Source of the DNA: Clostridiales bacterium
Lineage (GTDB): Bacteria > Actinomycetota > Coriobacteriia > Anaerosomatales > SLCP01
Assembly: GCA_018333995.1 (NCBI GenBank)
Contig: JAGXSG010000016.1
Coordinates: forward strand, 1 to 64,000
DNA length: 64,000 nt
Direction of reading: 5' to 3'
Below, one piece after another: positions 44,701 to 52,781 of the stretch. The position numbers and the translations under genes were made by a program. The notes beneath the pieces were generated by a model that saw only the letters and a program-made list of their open reading frames with translations, was not told where the DNA came from and did not search any database. Positions within the stretch are counted from its first letter, which is position 1. Each line of letters starts with the position of its first letter.

Positions 44701-47396
44701 GTTCCAGTACTGCCAACGATCCATCCGTGATCGCTGTCGACGAACGAGATAGCGTTTAGTTGATTCGCGGTGCCGGTCGCCTGGCCCGTCCAGGTGGTGC
44801 CGCCATCGCTTGTACGCCTGAGAACGCCGGTCGCTCCCACCGCCCACGCACGCGAGGCGTCGAGAGCAAAGACCCCGAATAACGTGCCTGTCACACCGGA
44901 GGCCTGAGCCGTCCACGTCGCTCCGCCGTCGGTCGTCTTCCGTATCACGCCTGCCGCGCCAGCAACCCACCCCGTGTTCGCATCAATGAACGTTGCACTG
45001 TGGAGAATCGAAGCGACTCCCGAGGTTTGCGGCGTCCACGTACCGCCTCCATTGGTCGTCCTGAGGATCACCCCTCCGTCGCCAAAAGCCCAGCCGGTGG
45101 TCGCGTTCACAAAGCGGACGCCTCGCAAGATGGTCGTCACCCCGGAGGCCTGAGCCGTCCACGTCGCGCCGCCGTCTGTGGTAGCGCGAATGACACCTCC
45201 GTCGCCAACAGCCCATCCCCTCGCGGCATCGACAAAATCGACGCCGCGAAGCGCCGAGGTCACGCCAGAAACCTGCGGTGCCCACGTCATGCCTCCATTG
45301 GCTGTAACGCGAATCACTCCCGCACTTCCTACCACCCAGCCAGTGTCAGCACTGACGAAGTCGACGCCATTAAGCGCGGAAGTGGTCCCTGACCCAAGAT
45401 TTCTCCACGTCAACCCGCCATCACGAGTGCGGCGGAGCAGACCCGAGGCGCCCACCGCCCATCCCGAGTTGGCGTCGTGGAACGCAAGCGCGTTGATCGC
45501 CAACGTCGTCCCGTACGACACTGACGTCCACAGCACGCCCGAGTTGACGGTCTTGCGTATCGCGCCAGAGTCCCCCATCAACCACCCTTGGCTAGCGCTG
45601 GCGGCGTGAACCGAGTACAGCACGCCAGTGGTTCCGGACGCCTGAGGCGACCAGCTTGTTCCCCCGTCAACCGTACGTAGCACGGTCCCAGCCGCCCCGA
45701 CAACCCAACCGTTCATGCTGTCAGAGAACCCGATCCCCCACAGCGTCTGCGTGGTACCGGAGGTCTGTGCCGTCCAGGTGGCGCCACCATTCACGGTTTT
45801 TCGAATGCGCCCGGTGGTACTTACCACGAACCACGTCTGCGCATCGATGACCTCGAGGGCGTAGATGGCACCGGTAATACCCGAGGCGACCGTCGCCCAT
45901 GTCGCCCCGCCGTCGGTGGTCCTGCGTATCGTCCCGGAAGCACCCGTCGCGATCACGGTTCCTTGATCGACCACCTCAACCGCGTAGAGGATCGCGGTAG
46001 TGTTCGACGGCTGCGGAACCCATGTAGCACCGCCGTTCGTCGTCTTGAGGATCGTTCCGCCGTCGCCCACCACCCAGCCAACATCCGCGCTCGCGAATCG
46101 AACGCCTCTGAGAATCGATGTCACGCCCGAACTCTGTCGCGTCCACGACACCCCGCCGTTCGTCGTCTTGAGGATCGTTCCGCCGTCACCTACCACCCAG
46201 CCGGTCTGCCCGTCGACGAAATCAACCCCCCGCAAGTGAGCGGCACCCGAAGTAAGGAGCTCCCATGACTCGCCACCGTCGTCGGTACGCATGATCGTCC
46301 CGGACGCACCCGCGATCCATCCTGTCAGAGCCCCGACAAAGTCGACTCCAAAAAGCGCGCGTGTCGTTCCCTGCATCTCAGATTGCCACGTGTCGCCCCC
46401 ATCGGCGGTCAGAAGGACCGTTCCCGCCGTACCCACGACGCACGCCGTTTGGGCAGAGGTCGGCGCGATCGCCCAGAGCGCGAGTGTGCCGCTGTCTTGA
46501 GTTCTCCACGTCGCGCCGCCATCGCTCGTCGCCCTGATGACTCCTGCGGCACCCGTGATCCACGCATTCTGTCCGCTGGTGAATTCGATATCGTACAGCG
46601 TCTGCGTGGTGCCGACGGCGCGAGCCGTCCACGTCGCGCCGCCATCCGCAGTCGCGAGTACCGTCCCTGAAGCACCGACGGCCCATGCTGTGTTGGCGTC
46701 GATGGCGGTCACCCCCAACAGCGTGACGGTAGTGCCTGACGTCTGCGCGCCCCACGTCACTCCTCCATTGGTCGTCTTGAGAAGCGTACCGTACGCACCC
46801 ACTGCCCACCCGGTATTGCGGTCCACGAAGTCGACGCTGTTGAGCACCGCCGTTGTCCCTGACGTCTGTGTAGTCCACGTCGTCGCGCCGCCGTTGGAGG
46901 TGTGACGGATCCGTCCGCCGTTACCAACGCTCCATCCGGTGTCCGCGTCAACGAACGACACCGCGTTCATGGCGGCCGTCCCCACGTTGGCGTTCTGCGC
47001 AACCCACGTGGCACCGCCGTCCGACGTCTTTCTCACGACACCAGACGCCCCCACAACCCATCCCGTGTTCGCGTCGGTGAACTCCACCCCGCTCAGGAGC
47101 GTCGTGACCCCTGAGTCGAGCGCTTCCCACACCACGCCGGCAGTGTCGGTCTTGAGCACGGTGCCGTTCGCGCCCACCGCGAACCCCTTGTTCGCGCCTA
47201 TGAAGTCGATTGCCCGCAACTCATTGCCCTGCGGTATCGGATTCTGCCAGTACCAACCCCGATCACCGGTGGGCCCGGTAGACAGATACGCGAGCGACGT
47301 GCCCGGAAGCCCCGTCGCCATCAGCACGGCAGAAAGTAGGCACACGCCCGCAAAGCGTGACCAGCGACGTATCGTTGTCGTATGCCGCGCACTCAT
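41706..47396 (-). CDS. Secreted YCF48 propeller / FN3 / eleven-haem c-type cytochrome
   Basis: An 1896-residue exported protein. Signal peptide: basic start then LLSAVLMATGLPGTSLA. Residues about 50-905 hold about 21 YCF48-type repeats (TGWVVGDGGTILKTTNGGVSW and variants), predicting several beta-propellers. Residues about 910-1490 include at least three FN3/Ig-like modules (TAPANCAASVEGTSAVTVSWPAV; NVQGAGYGLDGALMSWDV; GLRTEIVETAGSITLRW). Residues about 1494-1885 carry eleven CxxCH haem sites (CSVCH, CETCH, CSSCH, CYTCH, CLACH, CMQCH, CQNCH, CLTCH, CRVCH, CKACH, CTSCH), several followed by HxPHG-like doubled-CXXCH spacing. No membrane anchor or porin gene is adjacent. A role in extracellular electron transfer or sensing is inference. 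Confidence 0.93.
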   Translation of the reverse strand: MSARHTTTIRRWSRFAGVCLLSAVLMATGLPGTSLAYLSTGPTGDRGWYWQNPIPQGNELRAIDFIGANKGFAVGANGTVLKTDTAGVVWEALDSGVTTLLSGVEFTDANTGWVVGASGVVRKTSDGGATWVAQNANVGTAAMNAVSFVDADTGWSVGNGGRIRHTSNGGATTWTTQTSGTTAVLNSVDFVDRNTGWAVGAYGTLLKTTNGGVTWGAQTSGTTVTLLGVTAIDANTAWAVGASGTVLATADGGATWTARAVGTTQTLYDIEFTSGQNAWITGAAGVIRATSDGGATWRTQDSGTLALWAIAPTSAQTACVVGTAGTVLLTADGGDTWQSEMQGTTRALFGVDFVGALTGWIAGASGTIMRTDDGGESWELLTSGAAHLRGVDFVDGQTGWVVGDGGTILKTTNGGVSWTRQSSGVTSILRGVRFASADVGWVVGDGGTILKTTNGGATWVPQPSNTTAILYAVEVVDQGTVIATGASGTIRRTTDGGATWATVASGITGAIYALEVIDAQTWFVVSTTGRIRKTVNGGATWTAQTSGTTQTLWGIGFSDSMNGWVVGAAGTVLRTVDGGTSWSPQASGTTGVLYSVHAASASQGWLMGDSGAIRKTVNSGVLWTSVSYGTTLAINALAFHDANSGWAVGASGLLRRTRDGGLTWRNLGSGTTSALNGVDFVSADTGWVVGSAGVIRVTANGGMTWAPQVSGVTSALRGVDFVDAARGWAVGDGGVIRATTDGGATWTAQASGVTTILRGVRFVNATTGWAFGDGGVILRTTNGGGTWTPQTSGVASILHSATFIDANTGWVAGAAGVIRKTTDGGATWTAQASGVTGTLFGVFALDASRAWAVGATGVLRRTSDGGTTWTGQATGTANQLNAISFVDSDHGWIVGSTGTTLRTTTAAPPVTIASVDPAAPDGLHEWYVTAPTITLQKNESGITRYSWHSSDGPWSTYVASILAPEGVGTLCYHSIDSAGNREAVQSLALRVDTVLPTAPANCAASVEGTSAVTVSWPAVTDVTSGLAYYRLWQGSSVVTTTTALEFAVTGLTPDTEYTFSVTAVDVAGNESAASPQVTVRTNAIDTSPVTTTATTVPATPDGESGWFITVPSVTLSWTSPAPAPASVTTHYSWSSTDGPWSVYSAPFTVPEGSSNLHFSTHDDERVRDNEPTRTVSFSVDTVVPAAPQNVQGAGYGLDGALMSWDVVIDAAPGSGVARYDVYLFDRDGHDYGNPVATTTSNAAIVQGIRPNIEYWVYIRAVDTAGNQSGPSASVYGMTAQSFPPDPPGLVAARPVRGDEVFVAWNPPTGQTFGEVRYHVFRSDGGDWAHVGTTIGVDNRSLSDTNASSSALLTYAVSVQDDRGASELSTQTVEFATVETPPAPAPRGLRTEIVETAGSITLRWTPSGLSNLAGYHVFRAAYSGGHPVTLTAEPVLGTEYVDEAVTPYQRYWYSVAAVDSDGVTGARSVERYARSRVATASADPHALFAEPDSARCSVCHTIHNAPNERSLLAVGGVGERPLCETCHDGTGGPAVTMDVAQNASGALHASGSGIHSGGLSCSSCHNPHGSVDTSETRRLLDVSGTGGGNALCYTCHGQGSALPAGDMRVFEGSIHNTGVEPPEGGSGVTCLACHFAHGSPSSQLLHYDDGYKGCMQCHAAASATPETPDIQALLTFSASPSSRHDLLASDQAATGARMACQNCHNTHAVTAQYPLVDPYDPSPQGVWTGSSGTDHCLTCHDGTLPTASDTLPWVLPPLGPGGETTTTDIASVYLNPAHEKGNRHGAKVGNPRFLRPEMGYLPGDTLDCRVCHEPHGAANDYVLRGDVRSADGSRVQRGLLVYEIPEALGGGHDMRYFCKACHAMPDSEHPTVDITAFPIDCTSCHRHVSSSAGGNGL
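44690..47250 (-). repeat. About 21 imperfect 126-bp tandem repeats (YCF48 array)
   Basis: The coding repeats of the giant cytochrome are visible in DNA as recurring motifs such as GTCGCCGCCGTTCGT and GATCGTTCCGCCGTC. The unit is about 42 codons. Adjacent copies near 46030-46200 are almost identical over 40 or more bases, suggesting recent duplication or gene conversion. Boundaries are approximate. Confidence 0.85.
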
Positions 47397-47944
47397 CGGT
47401 ACGACTCCAGACGCTCTCGCAACATCTCCGGGTCGATCCCCTGAGGTTCCGCCTCCATAACCAGCGTCACGTGCCGCCGGGCCTCCTCAATTCTTCCTGC
47501 TTGCGCCAAGACGTCCGCCAAGAGTAAACGCGATCCGTGCAGTGCGGGATTCAAGTTCAACGCCGAGCGAAGCGAACGTTCAGCGCCCGCCAGATCCCCC
47601 CGGTCAAAATAGAGCACGGCAAGGTCATGGTGCACGGTCGGCTGCTCGGGATCGATGGCCAGCGAGCGTTGATACGCCTGCTCGGCGGCGGCAAGATCTC
47701 CCTCGGCCTCGCTCACCTTGGCGAGTGTGACATGAGGGCTTGCCTCCTTGCTTCCTGAGGCGAGCTCCCTTTGCGCGCCGCGCCGGACCTCATCGAGCGA
47801 TTGAGGAACGGGCACCACGGACACGGGCACAGGATCCTCCCCCGCTTTACCCGCACAACCGGCCATTCCAAATATGATAATGAATACGATGGCGAGCGCG
47901 CCCGCCCGGCACCGATGGATACCGCGATCGTGGTTCACGCTCAT
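47393..47944 (-). CDS. TPR-containing lipoprotein
   Basis: A 183-residue protein with a signal sequence ending in GMAGC (Cys30 as the lipidation site) and three TPR motifs (HVTLAKVSEAEGDLAAAEQAYQRSLAIDPEQP, HDLAVLYFDRGDLAGAERSLRSALNLNP, LADVLAQAGRIEEARRHV). It lies upstream of the giant cytochrome, with ATGA overlap, so the two are coupled. TPR lipoproteins often serve as assembly partners; a role with the cytochrome is inferred from coupling alone. Confidence 0.88.
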   Translation of the reverse strand: MSVNHDRGIHRCRAGALAIVFIIIFGMAGCAGKAGEDPVPVSVVPVPQSLDEVRRGAQRELASGSKEASPHVTLAKVSEAEGDLAAAEQAYQRSLAIDPEQPTVHHDLAVLYFDRGDLAGAERSLRSALNLNPALHGSRLLLADVLAQAGRIEEARRHVTLVMEAEPQGIDPEMLRERLESYR

Positions 47945-47999
47945 CCTGTCCACCTGAGCACCGATGACACCAGCACGGCACGGCATCTAAGCACCGGGT

Positions 48000-48016
48000 A
48001 TGTGATCACTACACAT
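48000..48016. promoter_or_regulatory. Dyad upstream of the TPR lipoprotein-cytochrome operon
   Basis: ATGTG (48000-48004), seven bases, CACAT (48012-48016). It resembles a CRP/FNR-type site, but the spacing is one base too short, so the assignment is weak. It lies 55-75 bases upstream of the lipoprotein ATG. Confidence 0.25.
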
Positions 48017-48104
48017 TCCTGATCCGAAATCGTTTCACTGCCGCCAGTGTAGCGCATCGCAACACTTTTCGCTCACGCGCGCCGGTCACTTTACTCTCTG
48101 AACA

Positions 48105-48223
48105 GGGCATAGTGTGCCCATGAGCGCTCCTGCGGAGGTTTGGCGGTGTAAGCTGTGTTTCACACTTAAGGTCGCGCAGCGACCCGCCGATAATTACTTG
48201 ACTGGGTGATCGCGGAACCGCGA
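48105..48223 (+). promoter_or_regulatory. Cluster of four short hairpins in the leader of the PAS-GGDEF-EAL gene
   Basis: Within a 250-base gap without genes the plus strand can form GGGCA-TAGTG-TGCCC (48105-48119), CTCC-TGC-GGAG (48127-48137), GGTCGC-GCA-GCGACC (48170-48184) and TCGCGG-AA-CCGCGA (48210-48223). The last is 13 bases before a GTG. I looked for the c-di-GMP (GEMM-I/II) consensus and did not find it. A structured 5' leader is possible; chance GC-rich pairing is the alternative. Confidence 0.3.
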
Positions 48224-48260
48224 CGACCACGAGCACGTGCGAAGGGGGTCTTGCGGCATC

Positions 48261-50762
48261 GTGCCAACCGAGCGGCGATTGACCGAGGTTCTCGGCTCCG
48301 TCCACGATGGCTCGCCGGATATCGTCATATGCGTCGATGAAGATCTTGGCATCGTGTACGCGAACCAGACGGCGTCGGCCAGAGCGGGCGTCTCGGCCCG
48401 AGATCTGATCGGCGTCGCATGCCATGAAGCGTTAATGGCGTGCGCCGTCCCCTGTGGCGTGTGCCGCGCGGACGAAGTATTCGAGTCCGGTGCGACTCTC
48501 AGCTATACGGGTGGCGCCGACACCCATCACCCTGGGGCCGAGATCGAGCACACGTGGCAACCGATCCGTGACGATACTGGGCGCGTGCTTTGCGTACTTG
48601 AGCGCATCCGCGTGGAGGTCGCCCCGGGCTGTCTGACCGGACCAGCTGGCCCGTCCGCCGCGGCAACGGTCGCGTCGCCGCCGCGCGCGTGCGGACATCT
48701 CGACACGACTCCGGCCATCTTGCTCACCCTCGACAAAGAGGGCAAGGTCACGCTGATCAACAAAACCGGCTGCGAACTGCTCGGCGTGCCGGAGCACGAT
48801 GTCGTCGGGCACCCGCTGGTCGAGGAGTTCATAGAGCCTTCCGAGCGTGCTCAATGTGTCGAGCACTTCGAAACGCTCCTGACCTCCGCGCCACGCGATG
48901 TCGAACCGTGCGAGAACACGATCGTGCGCCCCGACGGCTCCCGGCGTACCATCGAGTGGCACGCTTCGGCGCTCCACGACGAAGACGGTGCCGTGACAGG
49001 CGTGGTCGCGTCGGGTGTCGACATCAGCCGCAGAAAGGCGGCGCAGTCTGAGCTCGTGTTCCATTCCTGGGTGCTCGACCAGGCAAACGACTCGGTGATC
49101 GTGCACACCCCAGAGGGAGTCCCCGTCTACGCCAACGCGAAAGCGGCGGCGATGTGCGCCATGAGCCGGGAAGCGCTGCTTGGCCTTGAGCCGTTCGGCT
49201 GGCTTGCCGAGGGGCATCGCGCCCTTCCAGACGCCGTCCAAGAGTCGCTCGAGGTGACCGGCGCCGCGATCTACGAAACACTCTACCGCACCGCGGACGG
49301 CCATACGACGCCGGTTGAGGTCCACGCGACCGCCATGGACGCAGACGGGCGGGGATTGATAGCCGCCGCCGGCCGTGACATCTCCGAGCGTAAGCGGACC
49401 GAACACATGATGACCCGGCTCGCGTTTTACGACTCGCTCACGGGACTCGCGAACCGGGCGCTCTTCCTCGACCGTCTCAGGCACGCCGCAGCGACGAAGG
49501 CGCGAGCCAACGAACGCCTTGCTGTTGCCTTCATCGACCTCGACCACTTCAAGGCCGTGAACGACACCTTCGGACACCGTACCGGGGACGCCGTCCTTGT
49601 AGAGGTCGCCAAGCGCTTGAGCTCGGTGCTTCGCGAGTCAGACACACTCGCACGTCTCGGCGGGGACGAGTTCACGGTCCTCCTCGAGGGAGTGCAGTCC
49701 GAGCGCGATGCGGAACTCGTGGCGAGCAAGCTGCTCGAAGCGATCGAGCGGCCGCTGCGCGTGGCCGGCAACGAGATCCGTCTCACGGGCAGCATCGGTA
49801 TCGCGATAGGCGCGCCGAGCGAGGGTGACGACTCAGCAACCCTTCTTACGCGCGCGGATACGGCGATGTACCGGGCCAAACAGAGCGGCCGTGCGACTTT
49901 CTGTCTCCACGAGCCCGCGTACTCCGAGGATGCCTGCGAGAGGCTTACGCTGTCGCGCGACCTGCACCACGCACTCGAACTAGGCGAGTTCGACGTGCAC
50001 TTTCAACCAATAGTCCGGGTTGAAGATGGGCGCCTGAGGGGCGCGGAGGCATTCGTTCGCTGGCACCACCCGTCTCTCGGCCCCATCCCGCCAGCGACGT
50101 TCCTCCCCATCGCTGAAGAGAGCGGTTTGATTGGGATCATCGGCGACTGGGTTCTTAAAACCGCTGTCGCACGGTTCGCAACGTGGCGTCCTCGTGGCTT
50201 GCCTCACGATGCGCGTTTGACGGTCAACCTATCCGCCCGTCAGCTTTCGGCGCATGGGCTGGTGGACCGGATCGACGCGCTCGTGCGCGAGCATGATCTG
50301 AGCGGAGACGTCCTCGAGTTCGAGATCACGGAGAGCACCGTCATGCACGAGACTGGCGTGGCACGCGAGACGCTCGCGGCCTTGCGTGATTTGGGCGTCC
50401 GCACATCGATAGATGACTTTGGCAGCGGGTACTCCTCGCTTGAGCAGTTGCTCGCCCTTGGAATCGACACGATCAAGATCGACCAGCGCTTCGTGCGAGG
50501 GCTCGGACGCAACGTCCAATCCACAGCGATCTGTCGTGCGGTGATCTCGATGGCCGAACAGCTCGGTCTCACCGTGGTCGCGGAGGGTGTGGAGACCAGG
50601 GTGCAAGCGGCGTGTCTTCGCGCCGAGCGCTGCCATGAGATGCAGGGTTATCTCGTCAGCCCGCCGCTTCCGGCGTCCGCTGCGGAGACTCTACTCACCC
50701 GTGATACGATCGCGCACTGGAAAGGTCATGCGCACGGCGCCTCCCGCATCGCACCGGTGTGA
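48261..50762 (+). CDS. PAS-PAS-PAS / GGDEF / EAL signalling protein
   Basis: An 833-residue cytosolic protein. Three PAS-like domains (about 10-130, 145-260, 265-385) sense unknown signals; the first contains CHEALMACAVPCGVC, a cysteine-rich loop that may bind a redox ligand. GGDEF (about 395-555) has I-site RESD and the intact signature LARLGGDEF. EAL (about 575-820) has GAEAFVRW (Phe for Leu in the EAL position) with the rest intact: ITEST, DDFGSGYSSL, KIDQRFV, AEGVET, QGYLVSPP. It may make or hydrolyse cyclic di-GMP. Start: GTG at 48261 with AAGGGGG 12 bases upstream; GTG at 48237 is the alternative. Confidence 0.93.
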   Translation: MPTERRLTEVLGSVHDGSPDIVICVDEDLGIVYANQTASARAGVSARDLIGVACHEALMACAVPCGVCRADEVFESGATLSYTGGADTHHPGAEIEHTWQPIRDDTGRVLCVLERIRVEVAPGCLTGPAGPSAAATVASPPRACGHLDTTPAILLTLDKEGKVTLINKTGCELLGVPEHDVVGHPLVEEFIEPSERAQCVEHFETLLTSAPRDVEPCENTIVRPDGSRRTIEWHASALHDEDGAVTGVVASGVDISRRKAAQSELVFHSWVLDQANDSVIVHTPEGVPVYANAKAAAMCAMSREALLGLEPFGWLAEGHRALPDAVQESLEVTGAAIYETLYRTADGHTTPVEVHATAMDADGRGLIAAAGRDISERKRTEHMMTRLAFYDSLTGLANRALFLDRLRHAAATKARANERLAVAFIDLDHFKAVNDTFGHRTGDAVLVEVAKRLSSVLRESDTLARLGGDEFTVLLEGVQSERDAELVASKLLEAIERPLRVAGNEIRLTGSIGIAIGAPSEGDDSATLLTRADTAMYRAKQSGRATFCLHEPAYSEDACERLTLSRDLHHALELGEFDVHFQPIVRVEDGRLRGAEAFVRWHHPSLGPIPPATFLPIAEESGLIGIIGDWVLKTAVARFATWRPRGLPHDARLTVNLSARQLSAHGLVDRIDALVREHDLSGDVLEFEITESTVMHETGVARETLAALRDLGVRTSIDDFGSGYSSLEQLLALGIDTIKIDQRFVRGLGRNVQSTAICRAVISMAEQLGLTVVAEGVETRVQAACLRAERCHEMQGYLVSPPLPASAAETLLTRDTIAHWKGHAHGASRIAPV

Positions 50763-50802
50763 CCCATCGCATCCGTGCCGCGACGTCCCGCGAGAGAATG
50801 AT

Positions 50803-51708
50803 TCAGAGCGCGGCGGCAATTCGGGCGGCCAGCCGCGCGTTCGCGTAGACAAGCTGCTTGTTGGCGTGTTGGCTCGCCCCGCCTGTCGCACGGTGGATGC
50901 GTGCGAGCAGATACGGCGTCACCGCAGCGCCAGAAACCCCCGAAGCGGCCGCCTCGGCAAGTGCGGATTCGATGATGCCCTGGAGAAACTCCGCGTCTAG
51001 CGCGTGCTCCTCGGCGATCGGGTTTGCGACGACCACGCCCCCGGCAATCCCGAGCGCGCGTTTCGCGCGGATCACAGCAGCTGCCGCCTCGGGTGATTCG
51101 ACACGCGCCGGAACCGGATGTCCGCTCGACGCGGCATAGAACGCAGGTAGCTCGCCGGTCTGGTATCCCAGGACCGGAACGCCGCGCGTTTCCAGGTACT
51201 CCAGCGTCAGACCAAGGTCGAGCACCGACTTCGCTCCCGCGCACACGACCGTAACGTCAGTACGAGCGAGCTCCTCGAGGTCCGCGGATACGTCGAAGGT
51301 CTCCGGCGCACCCCGGTGCACCCCCCCGATCCCGCCCGTGGCAAACAGTTCGATCCCCGCGAGTGCCGCGGCGATCATCGTGGCGGCGACAGTGGTAGCG
51401 CCATCCGCCCCGCGAGCGGCGAGCACCGGCAGATCCCTCCTGCTAGCCTTGGCGATAGCGGCACCATCTCGTGCAAATCGCTCTATCTCGGCGGCTGCGA
51501 GGCCAACCGTGAGCACACCACCCACGACACCGACGGTCGCCGGCACCGCGCCCTCCTCCCGCACCACGCGCTCGCTTTCACGTGCGCACTCGAGATTCGC
51601 CGGGTACGGAAAGCCGTGCGTGATGATCGCCGACTCGAGAGCCACCACCGGTATCCCATGTGCGCGTGCGGCGACCACCTCGTCGGACGCGCGCCAGAGA
51701 TCACTCAT
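50803..51708 (-). CDS. psuG: Pseudouridine-5'-phosphate glycosidase
   Basis: A 301-residue enzyme cleaving pseudouridine 5'-phosphate to uracil and ribose 5-phosphate. Recognised from VVALESAIITHGFPYPANLECAR near the N-terminus, FATGGIGGVHRGAPETFDVSADLEELARTDVTVVCAGAKSVLD in the middle, and ANPIAEEHALD. Its ATG overlaps the psuK stop by four bases. Confidence 0.97.
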   Translation of the reverse strand: MSDLWRASDEVVAARAHGIPVVALESAIITHGFPYPANLECARESERVVREEGAVPATVGVVGGVLTVGLAAAEIERFARDGAAIAKASRRDLPVLAARGADGATTVAATMIAAALAGIELFATGGIGGVHRGAPETFDVSADLEELARTDVTVVCAGAKSVLDLGLTLEYLETRGVPVLGYQTGELPAFYAASSGHPVPARVESPEAAAAVIRAKRALGIAGGVVVANPIAEEHALDAEFLQGIIESALAEAAASGVSGAAVTPYLLARIHRATGGASQHANKQLVYANARLAARIAAAL

Positions 51709-52637
51709 TCCCTCTCCTTCTTAACGGCCGTCGAGGCGGCGAGCACGCTCATGTCCTCGGAAACTGTCTCGCCGGTTGCAAGGGTGAGGGCCGCCGCTCC
51801 TACGGCGAATCGCGCTGTCCGCACCACGCTCCATTCGCTGAGGGTCGCAAAGACGACACCTGCCATGAACGCATCGCCAGCTCCAGTCGCGTTCACCACG
51901 TCACCAGTGGGTGCCTGGGTGTAGCCCCGCTCAGTCCCGCTCGTCCAAAACACGCCGTCCGCTCCCGCGGTCACCCACACTCGGTCAGGACCACGGCTGG
52001 CGAGCAGTTCCGCCGCTAAAGCGGGGTCCGGCTCACCGGTGAGCGCCTCGGCCTCCGCCGCGCTCGCTTTCAGTCCTTTGATCTTGGTCAAAAATGGCAC
52101 GAGCCTCTGAGCCTTGGCGACCGAAACACAATCGGCGAACACCGGGACCCGCGAACACGACTCAAACACCTGACTCAAGGTAGCGGGAGCGGGGTTTGCG
52201 TCGACCACCACTCCGTCGATCGCTTCAAGACCCTCAAGCGACACGCGAATCGCTGCGGGGGTCAGATACTCAAGAACACTCATGTCTGATACGGCCGCCA
52301 CAGGATTGCCCGAGCGATCAATCACCGCCACGTACGTCGAGCCTGGCGCTTCATCAACGAACACCGAGTGACTGATGTCGACGCCTGCCTTCCGGCACTC
52401 AAGAATCAGATGCCGGGCTCTCTCGTCACCGCCGAACGCGGTAACCAAGTTGACCGTCGCGCCCATTCGCACGAGGTTTATCGCGATATTGTGACCGACA
52501 CCTCCCGTGCTCACACGAATGTGGCCTGGACTTGAGTCGCCCGCGATTGTCCGTGCATCGGCCATGCCCAGGATGTCGGTGTTCGCTCCGCCGACAACGA
52601 GCACACGAAGTCCTTCCGTGCCATCACGCGAATGCAT
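51705..52637 (-). CDS. psuK: Pseudouridine kinase (PfkB family)
   Basis: A 310-residue sugar kinase with GGANTDILG at the start, the N-terminal glycine pair GGVGHNIAINL and the PfkB signature NATGAGDAFMAGV. Paired with psuG, it phosphorylates pseudouridine from RNA turnover so that PsuG can recycle uracil. TACGGAGGG precedes the ATG. No transporter or regulator gene is adjacent. Confidence 0.93.
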   Translation of the reverse strand: MHSRDGTEGLRVLVVGGANTDILGMADARTIAGDSSPGHIRVSTGGVGHNIAINLVRMGATVNLVTAFGGDERARHLILECRKAGVDISHSVFVDEAPGSTYVAVIDRSGNPVAAVSDMSVLEYLTPAAIRVSLEGLEAIDGVVVDANPAPATLSQVFESCSRVPVFADCVSVAKAQRLVPFLTKIKGLKASAAEAEALTGEPDPALAAELLASRGPDRVWVTAGADGVFWTSGTERGYTQAPTGDVVNATGAGDAFMAGVVFATLSEWSVVRTARFAVGAAALTLATGETVSEDMSVLAASTAVKKERE

Positions 52638-52781
52638 CGGTCTTCCCTCCGTAGACCTACCCCCCTAGAAGAGTGTCCCTCCTCGCTGGGAATGTAAACC
52701 GTTTCCGCCATCGCACGAGAGCGTCCCCGCATCACAGGGAACACTCACCAACAAGAGACGAGCAACCACCGGGGGAAAGCG

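Noticed and set aside
44690-47250. CRISPR-like or satellite array
   Set aside because: The repeats are coding, about 126 bases long, imperfect and without regular unique spacers; they encode YCF48 propeller repeats.
48000-48016. CRP site
   Set aside because: Half-sites match TGTG/CACA but the spacing is 15 rather than 16 bases; kept only as a weak dyad.
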